Shown: positions 53,762 to 61,871, numbered from the stretch's first letter. The stretch is DNA of 64,000 bases from Bradyrhizobium sp. WBOS07 (GCF_024585165.1 NZ_CP029008.1:3038001-3102000), one strand, 5' to 3'. Notes: a model not told the origin generated them from the letters alone. Numbers and translations are program-made.

Positions 53762-54642
53762 CCGATATGATCGACGGCCATCACCACATCTGGCGGCAGG
53801 CCGACCTGCCCTGGCTGGTCGGGCCGATGCAGCCCCGCATTTTCGGACCCTACGAGCCGATCCGGCGCGATTATCCGATCGAGGAATATCTCGACGACCT
53901 CAAAGGCACCGGCGTCACCCGCTCGGTCTACGTCCAGACCAACTGGGCCAACGACCGTTTCGAGGACGAAGCCGCCTGGGTCCAGCAAACCGCCGACGCG
54001 CATGGCTGGCCCCATGCAATCGTCGCCTACGCCAATTTCGCCGTGGACGATGTGCGACCTCAGCTCGACCGCCTGAAGCGCTATCCCCTGGTGCGCGGCG
54101 TGCGCATGCAGCTGCATTGGCACGAGAACCCGCTCTACCGCTTTGCAGCCCGCGCCGATCTCTGTGCCGATCCGATGATCCAGCGCAACGTTGCGCACCT
54201 TGCCGACTATGGCTGGAGCTTCGACCTGCAGGTGTTCACGCCGCAAATGCCGCAGGCCGCGGCGCTCGCGCAAGCCTGCCCCGACGTCACCTTCATCCTC
54301 CAGCATGCCGGCATGCTCGAGGACCTCTCGCCCGCCGGCCGCGCGGCCTGGCGCGCCGGCATCGCGCAGCTGGCAGCCCGTCCGAACGTGGTCTCGAAGC
54401 TGTCGGGGCTCGGCACCTTCATCCATCGCAACGATCCCGCGCATATTGCGGCCGTCGTCACCGACACGGTCGCGATGTTCGGCGCCGAACGCTGCCTGTT
54501 CGGCTCCAATTTTCCGATCGAGAAATTGTGGACCAGCTATCGCGAGCTCGTCGATGCATTTCGCGCAGCCACTGCGCCGCTGAGCACCGAGCAGAAGGAC
54601 GCGATCTTCAAGACGACGGCAATGCGCGTCTACCGGCTTTGA
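53758..54642 (+). CDS. amidohydrolase family 2 (TIM-barrel lactonase/decarboxylase-like)
   Basis: 294 residues beginning at GTG 53758, inside the VWA stop codon, with AAGGAG seven bases upstream. HxH metal motif in MIDGHHHIWRQADLPWL near residues 7-9, GPYEPIRRDYPIEEYLDDL, GVRMQLHWHENP, LQHAG with the third histidine, FGSNFPIEKLW with the Asp position replaced by Asn as in some lactonase-type members. Resembles L-fuconolactonase/2-pyrone-4,6-dicarboxylate-hydrolase-like proteins, pointing to hydrolysis of a lactone or cyclic acid after ring hydroxylation. Exact substrate unknown. Confidence 0.88.
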   Translation: MTDMIDGHHHIWRQADLPWLVGPMQPRIFGPYEPIRRDYPIEEYLDDLKGTGVTRSVYVQTNWANDRFEDEAAWVQQTADAHGWPHAIVAYANFAVDDVRPQLDRLKRYPLVRGVRMQLHWHENPLYRFAARADLCADPMIQRNVAHLADYGWSFDLQVFTPQMPQAAALAQACPDVTFILQHAGMLEDLSPAGRAAWRAGIAQLAARPNVVSKLSGLGTFIHRNDPAHIAAVVTDTVAMFGAERCLFGSNFPIEKLWTSYRELVDAFRAATAPLSTEQKDAIFKTTAMRVYRL

Positions 54643-54673
54643 CAGGCAAGGGACAGGACAGGGAGAGCAACGA

Positions 54674-55522
54674 ATGGCGCTGGAGATCAAGATCCTGGAT
54701 TATGGCGATATCGAACTGGAATCGAGCTTTCTGGTTCTCGGCCGCGACTGCGGCCGCACCCGCCGCGTCCTCACCCTCGGCTTCCTGATCCTCGGGGGGA
54801 AATATCCAGTCGTGGTCGACACCGGCTACCGCTCCAACCAGATCATGGAGACGCTGGGCATGCGCGGGCTTCAGTACCATGAGAACATGATCGAGAACCA
54901 GCTCGCGCGCCACGGCGTGCGCATGGGCGACGTCCGCTTCGTCTGCCACACCCATCTGCACATCGACCATGCCGGCAAGGACGATCTGTTTCCGATGAAC
55001 ACGACGGTGGTCCTCAACCGCAAGGAGCTGGAATATTCCGTCTCCGGCCTGATGCATCCGCAATACCCGGCGCCCGACATCAAGCACCTGATCGACCGCC
55101 TGCATACCAAGAGCGCGCTGCGTTTCCTCGACCTGGAGATCACCGGCCCGATCGAGCTGATGCCCGGCGTCTATTGCGACGCCGCCAACGCGCATACCGA
55201 GGGATCGATGAACGTCATCGTCGAGACCGCCGACGGCATCGCGACCATCTGCGGCGATGTGATCTACGACTTCAACGACCAGATCGTCACGCCCTTCAAC
55301 GAGATCCACGACTGGGAGCCGCGCACCACCGGCAACCACGGCACCAGCAAGCGCGCGGAAAAGGCCTCGATCAAGAAGCTGCTCAGCAATTCGCGCTACC
55401 TGCTGCCCGTGCACGACCGTCCGGCCAAGATCGAAGGCGGCAACGTGGTCGGGCGCCTGCACGACCAGGTCCCCGGACCGGTCGTGCAATCGCTGCCGGC
55501 GCGCAACTGGTTTCCGGCGTGA
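54674..55522 (+). CDS. MBL-fold hydrolase, N-acyl-homoserine-lactonase-like
   Basis: 282 residues. Metallo-beta-lactamase motif HTHLHIDH at 92-99, then NAHTEGSMNVIVE with a metal histidine, ICGDVIYDF with the bridging Asp, and a late PVHDRPAKI histidine. The N-terminal GFLILGGKYPVVVDTGY matches AttM/AiiA-type lactonases, which are dinuclear zinc enzymes. Quorum-signal degradation is one option; the operon context suggests rather a lactone intermediate of the imported compound. GGGAG precedes the ATG. Confidence 0.87.
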   Translation: MALEIKILDYGDIELESSFLVLGRDCGRTRRVLTLGFLILGGKYPVVVDTGYRSNQIMETLGMRGLQYHENMIENQLARHGVRMGDVRFVCHTHLHIDHAGKDDLFPMNTTVVLNRKELEYSVSGLMHPQYPAPDIKHLIDRLHTKSALRFLDLEITGPIELMPGVYCDAANAHTEGSMNVIVETADGIATICGDVIYDFNDQIVTPFNEIHDWEPRTTGNHGTSKRAEKASIKKLLSNSRYLLPVHDRPAKIEGGNVVGRLHDQVPGPVVQSLPARNWFPA

Positions 55523-55542
55523 CGTGACCTGAGGATCGAGCG

Positions 55543-57132
55543 ATGACCCACGTCACCTTGCGAAGCGAGTTCGAGACCCTGATCGATCCCTACGCGCCGG
55601 TCGCGCAGGTCGGCACCGGCTTCGACTTCACGGAGGGGCCTGTCTGGCATCCGATCGATCACTATCTGCTGTTCTCGGACATGCCTGCCGACGTGCGGCG
55701 GCGCTGGGACCCGCGGCGCGGCGTCGCCGAGGTCAAGCGTCCGTCGAACAAATGCAACGGCATGACCTATGACGCCGAGCTGAACCTGATCGTCTGCGAG
55801 CATGCGACCTCGCAGCTGGTCCGCGAGCGGCCGGACGGCCGGCGCGAGGTGCTCGCCTCGCATTTCCAGGGTCAGGAGCTGAACAGCCCGAACGACGTCT
55901 GCGTGCACTCCTCGGGCGCGATCTATTTCTCGGACCCCTGGTACGGCCGCATGCCGGTCTATGGCGTCGAGCGACCGCGGCAACTCGGCTTCCAGGGCGT
56001 CTATCGCGTCGTGCCCGGCGGCGAGCCGAAGCTCGTGGTGGACCGCACCTTGTTCGACCAGCCGAACGGATTGTGCTTCGCGCCGGACGAGAAGCTGCTC
56101 TATGTCAACGACACCGTCCAGGCGCTGATCCGCGTGTTCGAGGTCGCTGGCGACGGCTCGCTGTCCAATGCGCGCGTGTTCGCCAGCGGCATCCGCTCCG
56201 AGCTCGAACCCGGACTGCCCGACGGCATGAAGTGCGACCAGCACGGCAATGTCTGGGTCACCGCGCCGGGCGGCGTCTGGGTCTATTCACCGCGCGGCGA
56301 ATTGCTCGGCAAGCTCCGCCTTCCCGAGCTCGTCGCCAACCTTGCCTGGGGCGGTCCAGATTTCCGCACGCTGTATCTGACCTCGACGCATTCGGTCTAC
56401 GCCATCCCGACCAAGGTCGGCCCGCGCCATGAGCCCTATATGAACGCCAGACCTGGCAGCGGCCGACCTGGCAGCGGCCCCGCGGCCGCCGGCTCCGCAC
56501 CTGCCGCCCCCATCCTTGCCGATGGCGAGATGCATCTCGATCCGCAGCGCTGTGCCATGATCATCCAGGATCTCCAGAACGACGTCATCATGACCGGCGG
56601 CGCGTTTGCTGAGTCCGGAGCGCCGGAACATGCGCGGCAGCAGCACGTCGTCGAGAACGTTCGCCGTCTTGCCGAGGCCGCGCGGGCCCGCGGAATCGTC
56701 ATCATCCATGTCTGGTTCGTCGTCGAGCCAGGCGCGCCCGGGGTGACGCTGAACGCCCCTTTGTTCGAAGGCCTGGTCGACAGCAAGGCGATGGTGCGCG
56801 GGAGCTGGGGCGCGGCGCCGGTTTCGGGTCTCGAGCCAAGGCCCGGCGATTTCGTCGTCGAGAAGATGCGCATGAGCGCCTGGGAGGGAACGCGGCTGGA
56901 GACGATCCTGAAGGCGACCGGCCGCGACATGATCATCAACACCGGGGCCTGGACCAACATGTCGATCGAGCACACCGCCCGCACCGGCGCCGACAAGGGC
57001 TATTTCATCATCGTGCCCGAAGATTGCTGCTCGACCATGAATGCCGACTGGCACAACGCCTCGATCAACTTCGCAATGCAGAACGTCGCGATCGTCACCC
57101 GGGCGGACACCGTCATCCGGGCGTTGGGATGA
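55543..57132 (+). CDS. SMP-30/gluconolactonase fused to isochorismatase-like domain
   Basis: 529 residues. Residues 1-310 are an SMP-30 beta-propeller lactonase (FDFTEGPVWHPIDHYLLFSD, ELNSPNDVCVHSSGAIYFSD, QPNGLCFAPDEKLLYVND, PDGMKCDQHGNVWVTAPGG). A Gly/Pro/Ala linker with GSGRPGSGP covers about 310-330. From 335 an isochorismatase-like hydrolase follows: IIQDLQND with Asp 343, VVEKMRMSAW with Lys 441, and GAWTNMSIEHTAR, where the usual nucleophilic Cys is Ser 474. Family members with Cys are amidases; those without it include true isochorismatases, which open a vinyl ether without a nucleophile. A two-step activity on one substrate (lactone opening, then hydrolysis) is my inference. Confidence 0.88.
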   Translation: MTHVTLRSEFETLIDPYAPVAQVGTGFDFTEGPVWHPIDHYLLFSDMPADVRRRWDPRRGVAEVKRPSNKCNGMTYDAELNLIVCEHATSQLVRERPDGRREVLASHFQGQELNSPNDVCVHSSGAIYFSDPWYGRMPVYGVERPRQLGFQGVYRVVPGGEPKLVVDRTLFDQPNGLCFAPDEKLLYVNDTVQALIRVFEVAGDGSLSNARVFASGIRSELEPGLPDGMKCDQHGNVWVTAPGGVWVYSPRGELLGKLRLPELVANLAWGGPDFRTLYLTSTHSVYAIPTKVGPRHEPYMNARPGSGRPGSGPAAAGSAPAAPILADGEMHLDPQRCAMIIQDLQNDVIMTGGAFAESGAPEHARQQHVVENVRRLAEAARARGIVIIHVWFVVEPGAPGVTLNAPLFEGLVDSKAMVRGSWGAAPVSGLEPRPGDFVVEKMRMSAWEGTRLETILKATGRDMIINTGAWTNMSIEHTARTGADKGYFIIVPEDCCSTMNADWHNASINFAMQNVAIVTRADTVIRALG

Positions 57133-57135
57133 CCG

Positions 57136-57762
57136 GTGGCCAAGCTCCTGCATCTGTCCTGCTCGCCCCGCCCCGACTCCGAGTCGAGCGCCGGCGCACG
57201 CGTCTTCCTTGACGGGTTTCGGCAAGCGCGGCCCGACTGGGACATCGACGTGATGGACCTCTGGCGCGAGCGGCTGCCGGAATTCATCGGTCCCATCGTA
57301 GAGGCCAAGTATGCGCGCATGAAGGCGCAGCCGTTCGACGACGCACAGCGCCGCAGCTTCTCCGAGGCGGAGCGGATCGCATTGCGGTTCTCGCTGGCCG
57401 ATCGCGTGCTGATCTCGACGCCGATGTGGAATTTCGGCATCCCCTACAAGCTGAAGCAATGGTTCGACATCGTCATCCAGCCCGGCCTGACGTTCCGGTT
57501 CGATCCAGCGCAGGGCTATCTTCCGCTGCTCAAGGACCGGCCAACCGTCGTCATCCTCGCTTCGGGCAGCGATTTTGCCACCGGCATGAATCGCGGCCGC
57601 ATCGACATGGCAACGCCCTATTTGCGCGAAGCGCTTCGCTTCATCGGCGTCAGCGACGTGCGCTTCGTGCCGATCGGACCGACGACGGGGCCGGCGGAGC
57701 CAATCCGCGTCGCGCGCGAGGCGGCATATCGGCAACTGGGGACGATGGCTGCGCGGTTTTGA
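57136..57762 (+). CDS. FMN-dependent NADH-azoreductase-like flavoprotein
   Basis: 208 residues from GTG 57136, three bases after the previous stop. Flavodoxin-like fold: LLHLSCSPRPDSESSAGARV (FMN phosphate loop), TPMWNFGIPYKLKQWFDIVI, and GSDFATGMNRG. This is the AzoR/quinone reductase family, which reduces quinones and azo dyes by two electrons. As the last gene of the locus it may detoxify or recycle a quinone-like product or act as an electron sink. No clear Shine-Dalgarno; translation is probably coupled. Confidence 0.88.
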   Translation: MAKLLHLSCSPRPDSESSAGARVFLDGFRQARPDWDIDVMDLWRERLPEFIGPIVEAKYARMKAQPFDDAQRRSFSEAERIALRFSLADRVLISTPMWNFGIPYKLKQWFDIVIQPGLTFRFDPAQGYLPLLKDRPTVVILASGSDFATGMNRGRIDMATPYLREALRFIGVSDVRFVPIGPTTGPAEPIRVAREAAYRQLGTMAARF

Positions 57763-57920
57763 TCAGCTCTTGCGCATCCGGTGGCCGTAGCGGAACGCGC
57801 TGAGGAGAAGCTGCCGGCCTTCATTTCTAGGGTACTTATGGTGCCCAAAAGTGCCTTTCCGCGAGCAGCCACGCGCACCATCGGCCATCTTTCAAGGCCA
57901 GCGCCAGACGCCACGCCGCA

Positions 57921-57952
57921 TTGACTGACTATGCCAGAATTGGCATAGTCAG
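57921..57952 (+). promoter_or_regulatory. promoter and palindromic operator of the higBA-type module
   Basis: TTGACT (57921-57926) and CATAGT (57944-57949), 17 bases apart, fit a -35/-10 pair. Between and across them lies a perfect 12-bp inverted repeat CTGACTATGCCA (57925-57936) and TGGCATAGTCAG (57941-57952) with a 4-base centre. An operator covering the promoter just before a toxin-antitoxin pair is the expected site of autorepression by the HTH antitoxin. The toxin start codon is 12 bases beyond. Confidence 0.75.
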
Positions 57953-57963
57953 ATGATGAAGGA

Positions 57964-58269
57964 GTGAGATGGCACGGCAGCAGCCGATCCGATGTCGAAG
58001 CCTTTCCGAACGACGCGAGACGCGAAGCTGGATATCAATTATTTCAGGTTCAGATCGGGGAAAACCCTTCCGATTGGAAACCCATGGCGTCGATCGGACC
58101 CGGCGTTCGCGAGATCAGGATACGTCAGGCGTCAGGCGCTTACCGGATCATCTACCTGACTACGATCGGCGACGTTGTTCACGTGCTGCATGCGTTCCAG
58201 AAGAAGACACAGGCAACGGCGAAACGGGAAATCGACCTCGCCAAAGCGCGGCTCAGACAGATCAGGTGA
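57964..58269 (+). CDS. RelE/HigB (Gp49-like) family toxin
   Basis: 101 residues. Starts at GTG 57964 with GAAGGA directly before it. The sequence FPNDARREAGYQLFQVQIGE, GVREIRIRQASGAYRIIYL, and HVLHAFQKKTQATAKREIDL is the Gp49/HigB consensus, with the late Phe-x-Lys-Lys catalytic region of this RelE-superfamily mRNA interferase. The antitoxin gene follows five bases after the stop. Toxin-first order is typical of higBA. A palindromic operator lies upstream. Confidence 0.9.
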   Translation: MRWHGSSRSDVEAFPNDARREAGYQLFQVQIGENPSDWKPMASIGPGVREIRIRQASGAYRIIYLTTIGDVVHVLHAFQKKTQATAKREIDLAKARLRQIR

Positions 58270-58274
58270 CGATA

Positions 58275-58541
58275 ATGGCAAGATCAGTATTCCACGACCT
58301 CTTCCCCGAGGAAGAAGCAGCAGAGCTTGAAATGCGCGCCAAGTTGCTTTCCGGCATCAACAAATGGCTAAACAAGTCCGGATTGACGCAGACCGAGGCG
58401 GCCGAACAACTCGGCGTTACTCAGGCTCGGATATCGGAGATCAAGAACGGCAAGATCAACCGGTTCAGCCTAAGCATGCTGGTCCGGCTTGCGCAGCGCG
58501 CCGGGCTGCGCCCTGGGATCAAGTTACAGAAGGCAGCGTGA
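58275..58541 (+). CDS. XRE family HTH antitoxin (HigA-like)
   Basis: 88 residues. HTH motif LTQTEAAEQLGVTQARISEI followed by KNGKINRFSLSMLVRLAQRA is the Xre/HigA_2 (helix-turn-helix, DUF-type XRE_N) pattern usually found downstream of Gp49-like toxins. Starts at ATG 58275, five bases after the toxin stop. Should neutralise the toxin and repress at the palindrome 57925-57952. Confidence 0.9.
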   Translation: MARSVFHDLFPEEEAAELEMRAKLLSGINKWLNKSGLTQTEAAEQLGVTQARISEIKNGKINRFSLSMLVRLAQRAGLRPGIKLQKAA

Positions 58542-58876
58542 CGGCCGAGATAGGCATCGTCACGGGCGCTGTTGCTGCGATCATCGGCCTACGTTTCACG
58601 AAGGTTACAGAGCGTGGCGTACTTTGGAGATAACCCTTGGCTTTCACGCCAGTTGCAGGGGCACGTCGGCGACCCCGAGATCGTTGATCGTCAGGCGAAG
58701 GGACCACTTTTCCATTCAGGAAATACAACTAGATGGCGATACATGGCGCGCTAGGAGAGCACGCAATGCGTGCCGAGTCGCTGGAGCACAACTATTGACT
58801 TAGGATACATTGCCTAGTCTTACCATCCGAAGGTAAGACCAAAAGAAGCACATTAAAATCAATGAGCTACAAGACT
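58542..58876. other. gene-free stretch between antitoxin and tRNA-Leu, with hairpin
   Basis: No convincing gene in 335 bases. A short open frame at 58572-58754 has an odd composition and I recognise nothing in it. A perfect 8-bp inverted repeat GTCTTACC (58817-58824) and GGTAAGAC (58832-58839) with a 7-base loop lies 38 bases past the 3' end of the minus-strand tRNA and may terminate it, although no T run follows. The end of the stretch (58840-58876) is AT-rich compared with the window. Confidence 0.4.
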
Positions 58877-58961
58877 TGGTGCGCTCGGAGGGACTCGAAC
58901 CCCCACGATTTTACTCACTGCCACCTCAAGGCAGCGCGTCTACCAGTTCCGCCACGAGCGC
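58877..58961 (-). tRNA. tRNA-Leu (anticodon GAG)
   Basis: 85 bases on the minus strand. The acceptor stem is GCGCTCG paired with CGAGCGC, discriminator A, and CCA is encoded. The anticodon arm CTGCC-TTGAGGT-GGCAG presents GAG, reading CUC/CUU. A long class II variable arm (TGAGTAAAATCGTG region) and the T arm GGGGGTTCGAGTCCCTC confirm leucine. A toxin-antitoxin pair lies on its 3' side, a common position for integrated cargo, but I found no duplicated tRNA 3' end that would mark an att site. Confidence 0.96.
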
Positions 58962-59118
58962 TTTGGGGATGCCGGCTTGAGGCTTGAAGGCCGGCCGGAT
59001 CAACGGCGCCGATCTAACAAATCCATCAGGGGGCTACAAGCCTGCAAAGGCCCAGAATTCCACAAGCTTTGCAGGAAAGTTCGGGCCCCGCTCCAAATCG
59101 GCCCTATCCCGGTGTCCG

Positions 59119-59173
59119 GGCCGCTACCGCGTGCCCCGGCCGCTACGCGTGCCCAGGCCGCTACCGCGTACCC
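59119..59173 (-). repeat. three tandem 18-19 bp repeats at the 3' end of fliN
   Basis: GGCCGCTACCGCGTGCCCC (59119-59137), GGCCGCTACGCGTGCCCA (59138-59155) and GGCCGCTACCGCGTACCC (59156-59173). The third unit contains the TAG stop of the fliN-like gene (59161-59163 complement), so the gene's last codons appear to have been copied downstream, or the array grew into the gene end. Confidence 0.75.
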
Positions 59174-59523
59174 GGTGAGCGCGGCAGCATCTGCTTGACC
59201 TCGACCGCGATTCGGTTGCGGTCTACCAGCACGACGCCGGAGGCGACCGGCAGGTTGTTGGCCAAAACCTTGACCTCGTCGGCCTCGGTTGCGTCCAGCT
59301 CGATGATGGCGCCGCGGGAAAGACGTAATACCTGATGGATCGGCATCGTGGTCGTCCCGAGCACGACCATGAGATCCACGGTGACTTTATCGAGGGTGGG
59401 CACTGTCAGGACCGCCGCAACTTGGGACTGGGACTTGAGACTTGGAATGTGGGACCGACCAAGGGACTTGGACTTCGACTTGGCATTTGCCCCCGAGATG
59501 ATCACCACGTTATGGTTAGCCAA
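59161..59523 (-). CDS. fliN: FliN/SpoA-domain flagellar motor switch-like protein
   Basis: Up to 120 residues. The C-terminal about 75 form a SpoA domain: [51 protein letters not shown]. This is the FliN part of the flagellar C-ring. The N-terminal region is low complexity ([20 protein letters not shown]) and encoded by CAAGTC-like hexamers. No in-frame ATG exists before the domain: TTG at 59523 or GTG at 59508/59505 are the options, all near the divergent lipB start. No other flagellar gene is in the window, so it may be an isolated motor gene or a SpoA protein of another system. Confidence 0.75.
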   Translation of the reverse strand: MANHNVVIISGANAKSKSKSLGRSHIPSLKSQSQVAAVLTVPTLDKVTVDLMVVLGTTTMPIHQVLRLSRGAIIELDATEADEVKVLANNLPVASGVVLVDRNRIAVEVKQMLPRSPGTR

Positions 59524-60272
59524 TGGTTAATTCGTCGCAAAACCCCCGCCAAAACCAGCGTGAAGAGCTCGATCTGACGCCATTTTCCGCTCCCGGCGGC
59601 GAGCCGGTCGAGTGGCGAATCTCGGACGCGCCGGTGCCCTATCCGGAGGCGGTGGCCGCGATGGAGGCCCGGGTCGCGGCCATCGCGGCGGGCGAAGCGC
59701 GAGAGCTGATCTGGCTGCTCGAGCACCCCCCGCTCTACACCTCCGGCACCTCGGGCAAGGACACCGACCTGCGCGATCCCCGATTCCCGGTCTTCGCCAC
59801 CGGACGCGGCGGCCAGCTCACCTATCACGGGCCCGGCCAGCGGGTGGCCTATGTCATGCTCGACCTCAAGCGCCGCCGGCCGGACGTCCGGGCCTATGTC
59901 GCGAGCCTGGAGGAGCTGATCCTGCGAACGCTCGCCGCCTTCAACGTCCGCGGCGAGCGGCGTGAGGACCGGGTCGGCGTCTGGGTCAAGCGGCCCGACA
60001 AGGGCGAAGGTTACGAGGACAAGATCGCGGCGATCGGCGTGCGGTTGAAGCGCTGGGTCTCGTTCCACGGCATCGCGATCAATGTCGAGCCGGAGCTCTC
60101 GCATTTTGCCGGCATCGTGCCGTGCGGCGTCGTCGATCCCCGCTACGGCGTCACCTCGCTGGTCGATCTCGGCCAGCTCGTGACCATGGCCGACGTCGAC
60201 ATTGCGCTACGCCAGGCATTCGAACAGCTGTTCGGACCGACCCGCGCGCTGCTGCCGGAAGCGGCCGCCTGA
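59523..60272 (+). CDS. lipB: octanoyltransferase (lipoate biosynthesis)
   Basis: 249 residues. LipB transfers octanoyl from acyl-carrier protein to lipoyl domains. Family motifs: [57 protein letters not shown] with the catalytic-site Lys region, and GIVPCGV with the active-site Cys. The ATG at 59523 lies on the complementary strand of the fliN-like start region, so the two genes diverge with almost no spacer. A bidirectional-type hairpin lies 180 bases downstream. Confidence 0.96.
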   Translation: MVNSSQNPRQNQREELDLTPFSAPGGEPVEWRISDAPVPYPEAVAAMEARVAAIAAGEARELIWLLEHPPLYTSGTSGKDTDLRDPRFPVFATGRGGQLTYHGPGQRVAYVMLDLKRRRPDVRAYVASLEELILRTLAAFNVRGERREDRVGVWVKRPDKGEGYEDKIAAIGVRLKRWVSFHGIAINVEPELSHFAGIVPCGVVDPRYGVTSLVDLGQLVTMADVDIALRQAFEQLFGPTRALLPEAAA

Positions 60273-60450
60273 AGCTTTCCCGCTGGAGACGCGGCGTCCC
60301 GCATTCTCTGATCGTCGTCTTCATCTCGCAGATCGGCCCCGATCTCAGCGACGTCAGGTTGCCGAACCCGCTGGACCTGAAGTTGTTCGACAAGACGTGC
60401 TTCCTGAACAATTCCGAAGTTCGGTTCCGCGCCGCGAGCTGACGATAAGA

Positions 60451-60476
60451 CCGCGGGTGAGATACCTCGCCCGCGG
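60451..60476. terminator. hairpin between convergent lipB and tautomerase genes
   Basis: CCGCGGGTGAG (60451-60461), loop ATAC, CTCGCCCGCGG (60466-60476): an 11-bp stem with one T-G pair. On the minus strand it is followed by TCTTATCG, on the plus strand by CCTCCGCCTT. It probably ends both convergent transcripts. The 180 bases from the lipB stop to this hairpin hold no recognised gene. Confidence 0.6.
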
Positions 60477-60484
60477 CCTCCGCC

Positions 60485-60907
60485 TTATGCTGCCCTCAGC
60501 GCCACCTCGAGCTTGCCGGCGATGTAGCGCCGCTCTTGCGTGAGGCCGCCAAAGCCGTAGGCGTCGCCCCTGACCTCGTCGACATGCAGATAAGTCTCGG
60601 GATGCAGCGGACCGATAATCTCGGCCATGCGCTTGAACATCGCGGCGAGATAGGCCGCCTTTTCGTCCTTGGTGTTGGTGCCTTCGCTGACGTGGATGTC
60701 GAGCCAGTAGCTCGCAAGCTTCTGCTCGGCCAGCGACTTGCCGCCGGCGAACCAGTCATCGGCCTCCACCGCCTTGACGATGATGGCGGTCACCTTGGGA
60801 TCCTTGTGCAGGATCTCGGCAGTAAGCTCGGACACGGCGTTCGCGATGTCGGCTTTCAGGGACGGCGACTGGCGGGAGGTGGTGTAGGACACGGTGATCA
60901 GGGGCAT
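60485..60907 (-). CDS. tautomerase family protein (4-oxalocrotonate tautomerase-like, fused-domain length)
   Basis: 140 residues starting at ATG 60907, which places the catalytic Pro directly after Met (MPLITVSYTTSRQSP). The frame extends to 60976, but that would bury the essential N-terminal proline. A second Pro-less repeat of the beta-alpha-beta unit follows (KLASYWLDIHVSEGTNTKDE), giving about twice the length of a 4-OT monomer. Tautomerases of this size act as isomerases or dehalogenases; substrate unknown. Divergent from a LysR gene with a shared operator, so regulation by that LysR is likely. Confidence 0.88.
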   Translation of the reverse strand: MPLITVSYTTSRQSPSLKADIANAVSELTAEILHKDPKVTAIIVKAVEADDWFAGGKSLAEQKLASYWLDIHVSEGTNTKDEKAAYLAAMFKRMAEIIGPLHPETYLHVDEVRGDAYGFGGLTQERRYIAGKLEVALRAA

Positions 60908-60982
60908 TGTGGCTCTCCTCGAGATGCTGCGCCGGTCAGGCGGCGTTGACGGAGAAGCTAGACCCCCGCTCGTCATTTTGGT

Positions 60983-61013
60983 ATCTTATCTCTGTTGATA
61001 TCAATGATAAGAT
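60983..61013. promoter_or_regulatory. LysR-type operator between tautomerase and LysR genes
   Basis: Perfect 8-bp inverted repeat ATCTTATC (60983-60990) and GATAAGAT (61006-61013) separated by 15 bases, in an AT-rich island in the 112-base gap between divergent starts. A central GTTGATATCAAT adds a second palindrome (TTGATATCAA, 60994-61003). This fits the dyad recognition site of a LysR regulator; it ends six bases before the LysR ATG, suggesting autoregulation. Confidence 0.7.
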
Positions 61014-61019
61014 TTAATA

Positions 61020-61871
61020 ATGACGCCCACGCTCGACATCGCCACCGTCCGGGCCTTCCTGCTGGTCGCCGACCTCCGGAGCTTCACGCGTACCGCCGAA
61101 GCGCTCGGCACGACGCAAGCGGCGGTCAGCCTGAAGCTGCAACGGCTGGAGACGCTGCTGGGAAGACGACTCGTCGAGCGCTCGCCGCGCGCGGTCCGGC
61201 TCACCGGCGACGGCGCCAGCTTCCTCGAACGTGCCCGTGTGCTGATCGCGGCGCATGACCGCGCGCTCTCGGATCAGGCACCGGCCGCGCAATCACTCTC
61301 GCTCGGCATCTCCGATCATGCGGCAGGCCCCGAACTGGTGCCGCTGCTCGAACGCCTGCACGCAATGTCAGCAAATCTCACCCTCGCCGTCAGCATCGGC
61401 TTCTCGCGCGAGATGCAGGATGCTTACGATGCAGGCGAGCTCGATGCGGTAATTGTCCGCCAGGAAGGCAGCCGCCGCGGCGGCGAGACGCTGACCGAGG
61501 ACGAGTTCGGCTGGTTCGCCGCACGACACTTCACCCTGCCGAAGGGCGAGCCGCTGCCGCTGGCGACGCTCGCCCCGCCCTGCGGCGTCCGCGCCCTCGC
61601 CGTGCGCGCGCTCGACAAGGCCGGCATCGCCTGGCGCGAGCGCTTTGTCGGCGGCGGCGTCACCGCGGTGGTCGCAGCCACGCTCGCCGGCCTTGCCGTC
61701 GCACCGCTGGCGCGGCGGATCGCGCCTGCCGGTCTGGTCGACATCGGCTCTGCGCATAGACTGCCCAAGCTCGGCAGCTCGAAGGTGATGCTGCATTCGA
61801 AGGTCAGCGATCCCGCCAAGCTTGCTGCGTTGCGTACGGTCGCGGCGACGTTCCGGAGCGTGGCGACCTGA
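61020..61871 (+). CDS. LysR family transcriptional regulator
   Basis: 283 residues. N-terminal winged HTH: DIATVRAFLLVADLRSFTRT then AEALGTTQAAVSLKLQRLE, the LysR signature. Effector domain from about 90 (LSLGISDHAAGPELVPLLER). The C-terminal half has the usual periplasmic-binding-like strands (GGGVTAVVAATLAGLAVAPL). ATG 61020 follows an AT-rich operator. Probably controls the divergent tautomerase. Confidence 0.93.
   Translation: MTPTLDIATVRAFLLVADLRSFTRTAEALGTTQAAVSLKLQRLETLLGRRLVERSPRAVRLTGDGASFLERARVLIAAHDRALSDQAPAAQSLSLGISDHAAGPELVPLLERLHAMSANLTLAVSIGFSREMQDAYDAGELDAVIVRQEGSRRGGETLTEDEFGWFAARHFTLPKGEPLPLATLAPPCGVRALAVRALDKAGIAWRERFVGGGVTAVVAATLAGLAVAPLARRIAPAGLVDIGSAHRLPKLGSSKVMLHSKVSDPAKLAALRTVAATFRSVAT

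Noticed and set aside
57763..57920. Possible gene end on the minus strand (reading GRQLLLSAFRYGHRMRKS)
   Set aside because: Looks protein-like for about 18 residues, but no family was recognised and no upstream continuation is seen.
58572..58754. 60-residue frame after the antitoxin
   Set aside because: No ribosome site, no recognisable motif, odd composition; treated as non-coding.
60273..60450. Possible short gene after lipB (frame ending FRAAS at about 60442)
   Set aside because: No start codon of its own in that frame after the lipB stop, and no similarity recognised; listed only as gene-free sequence before the hairpin.
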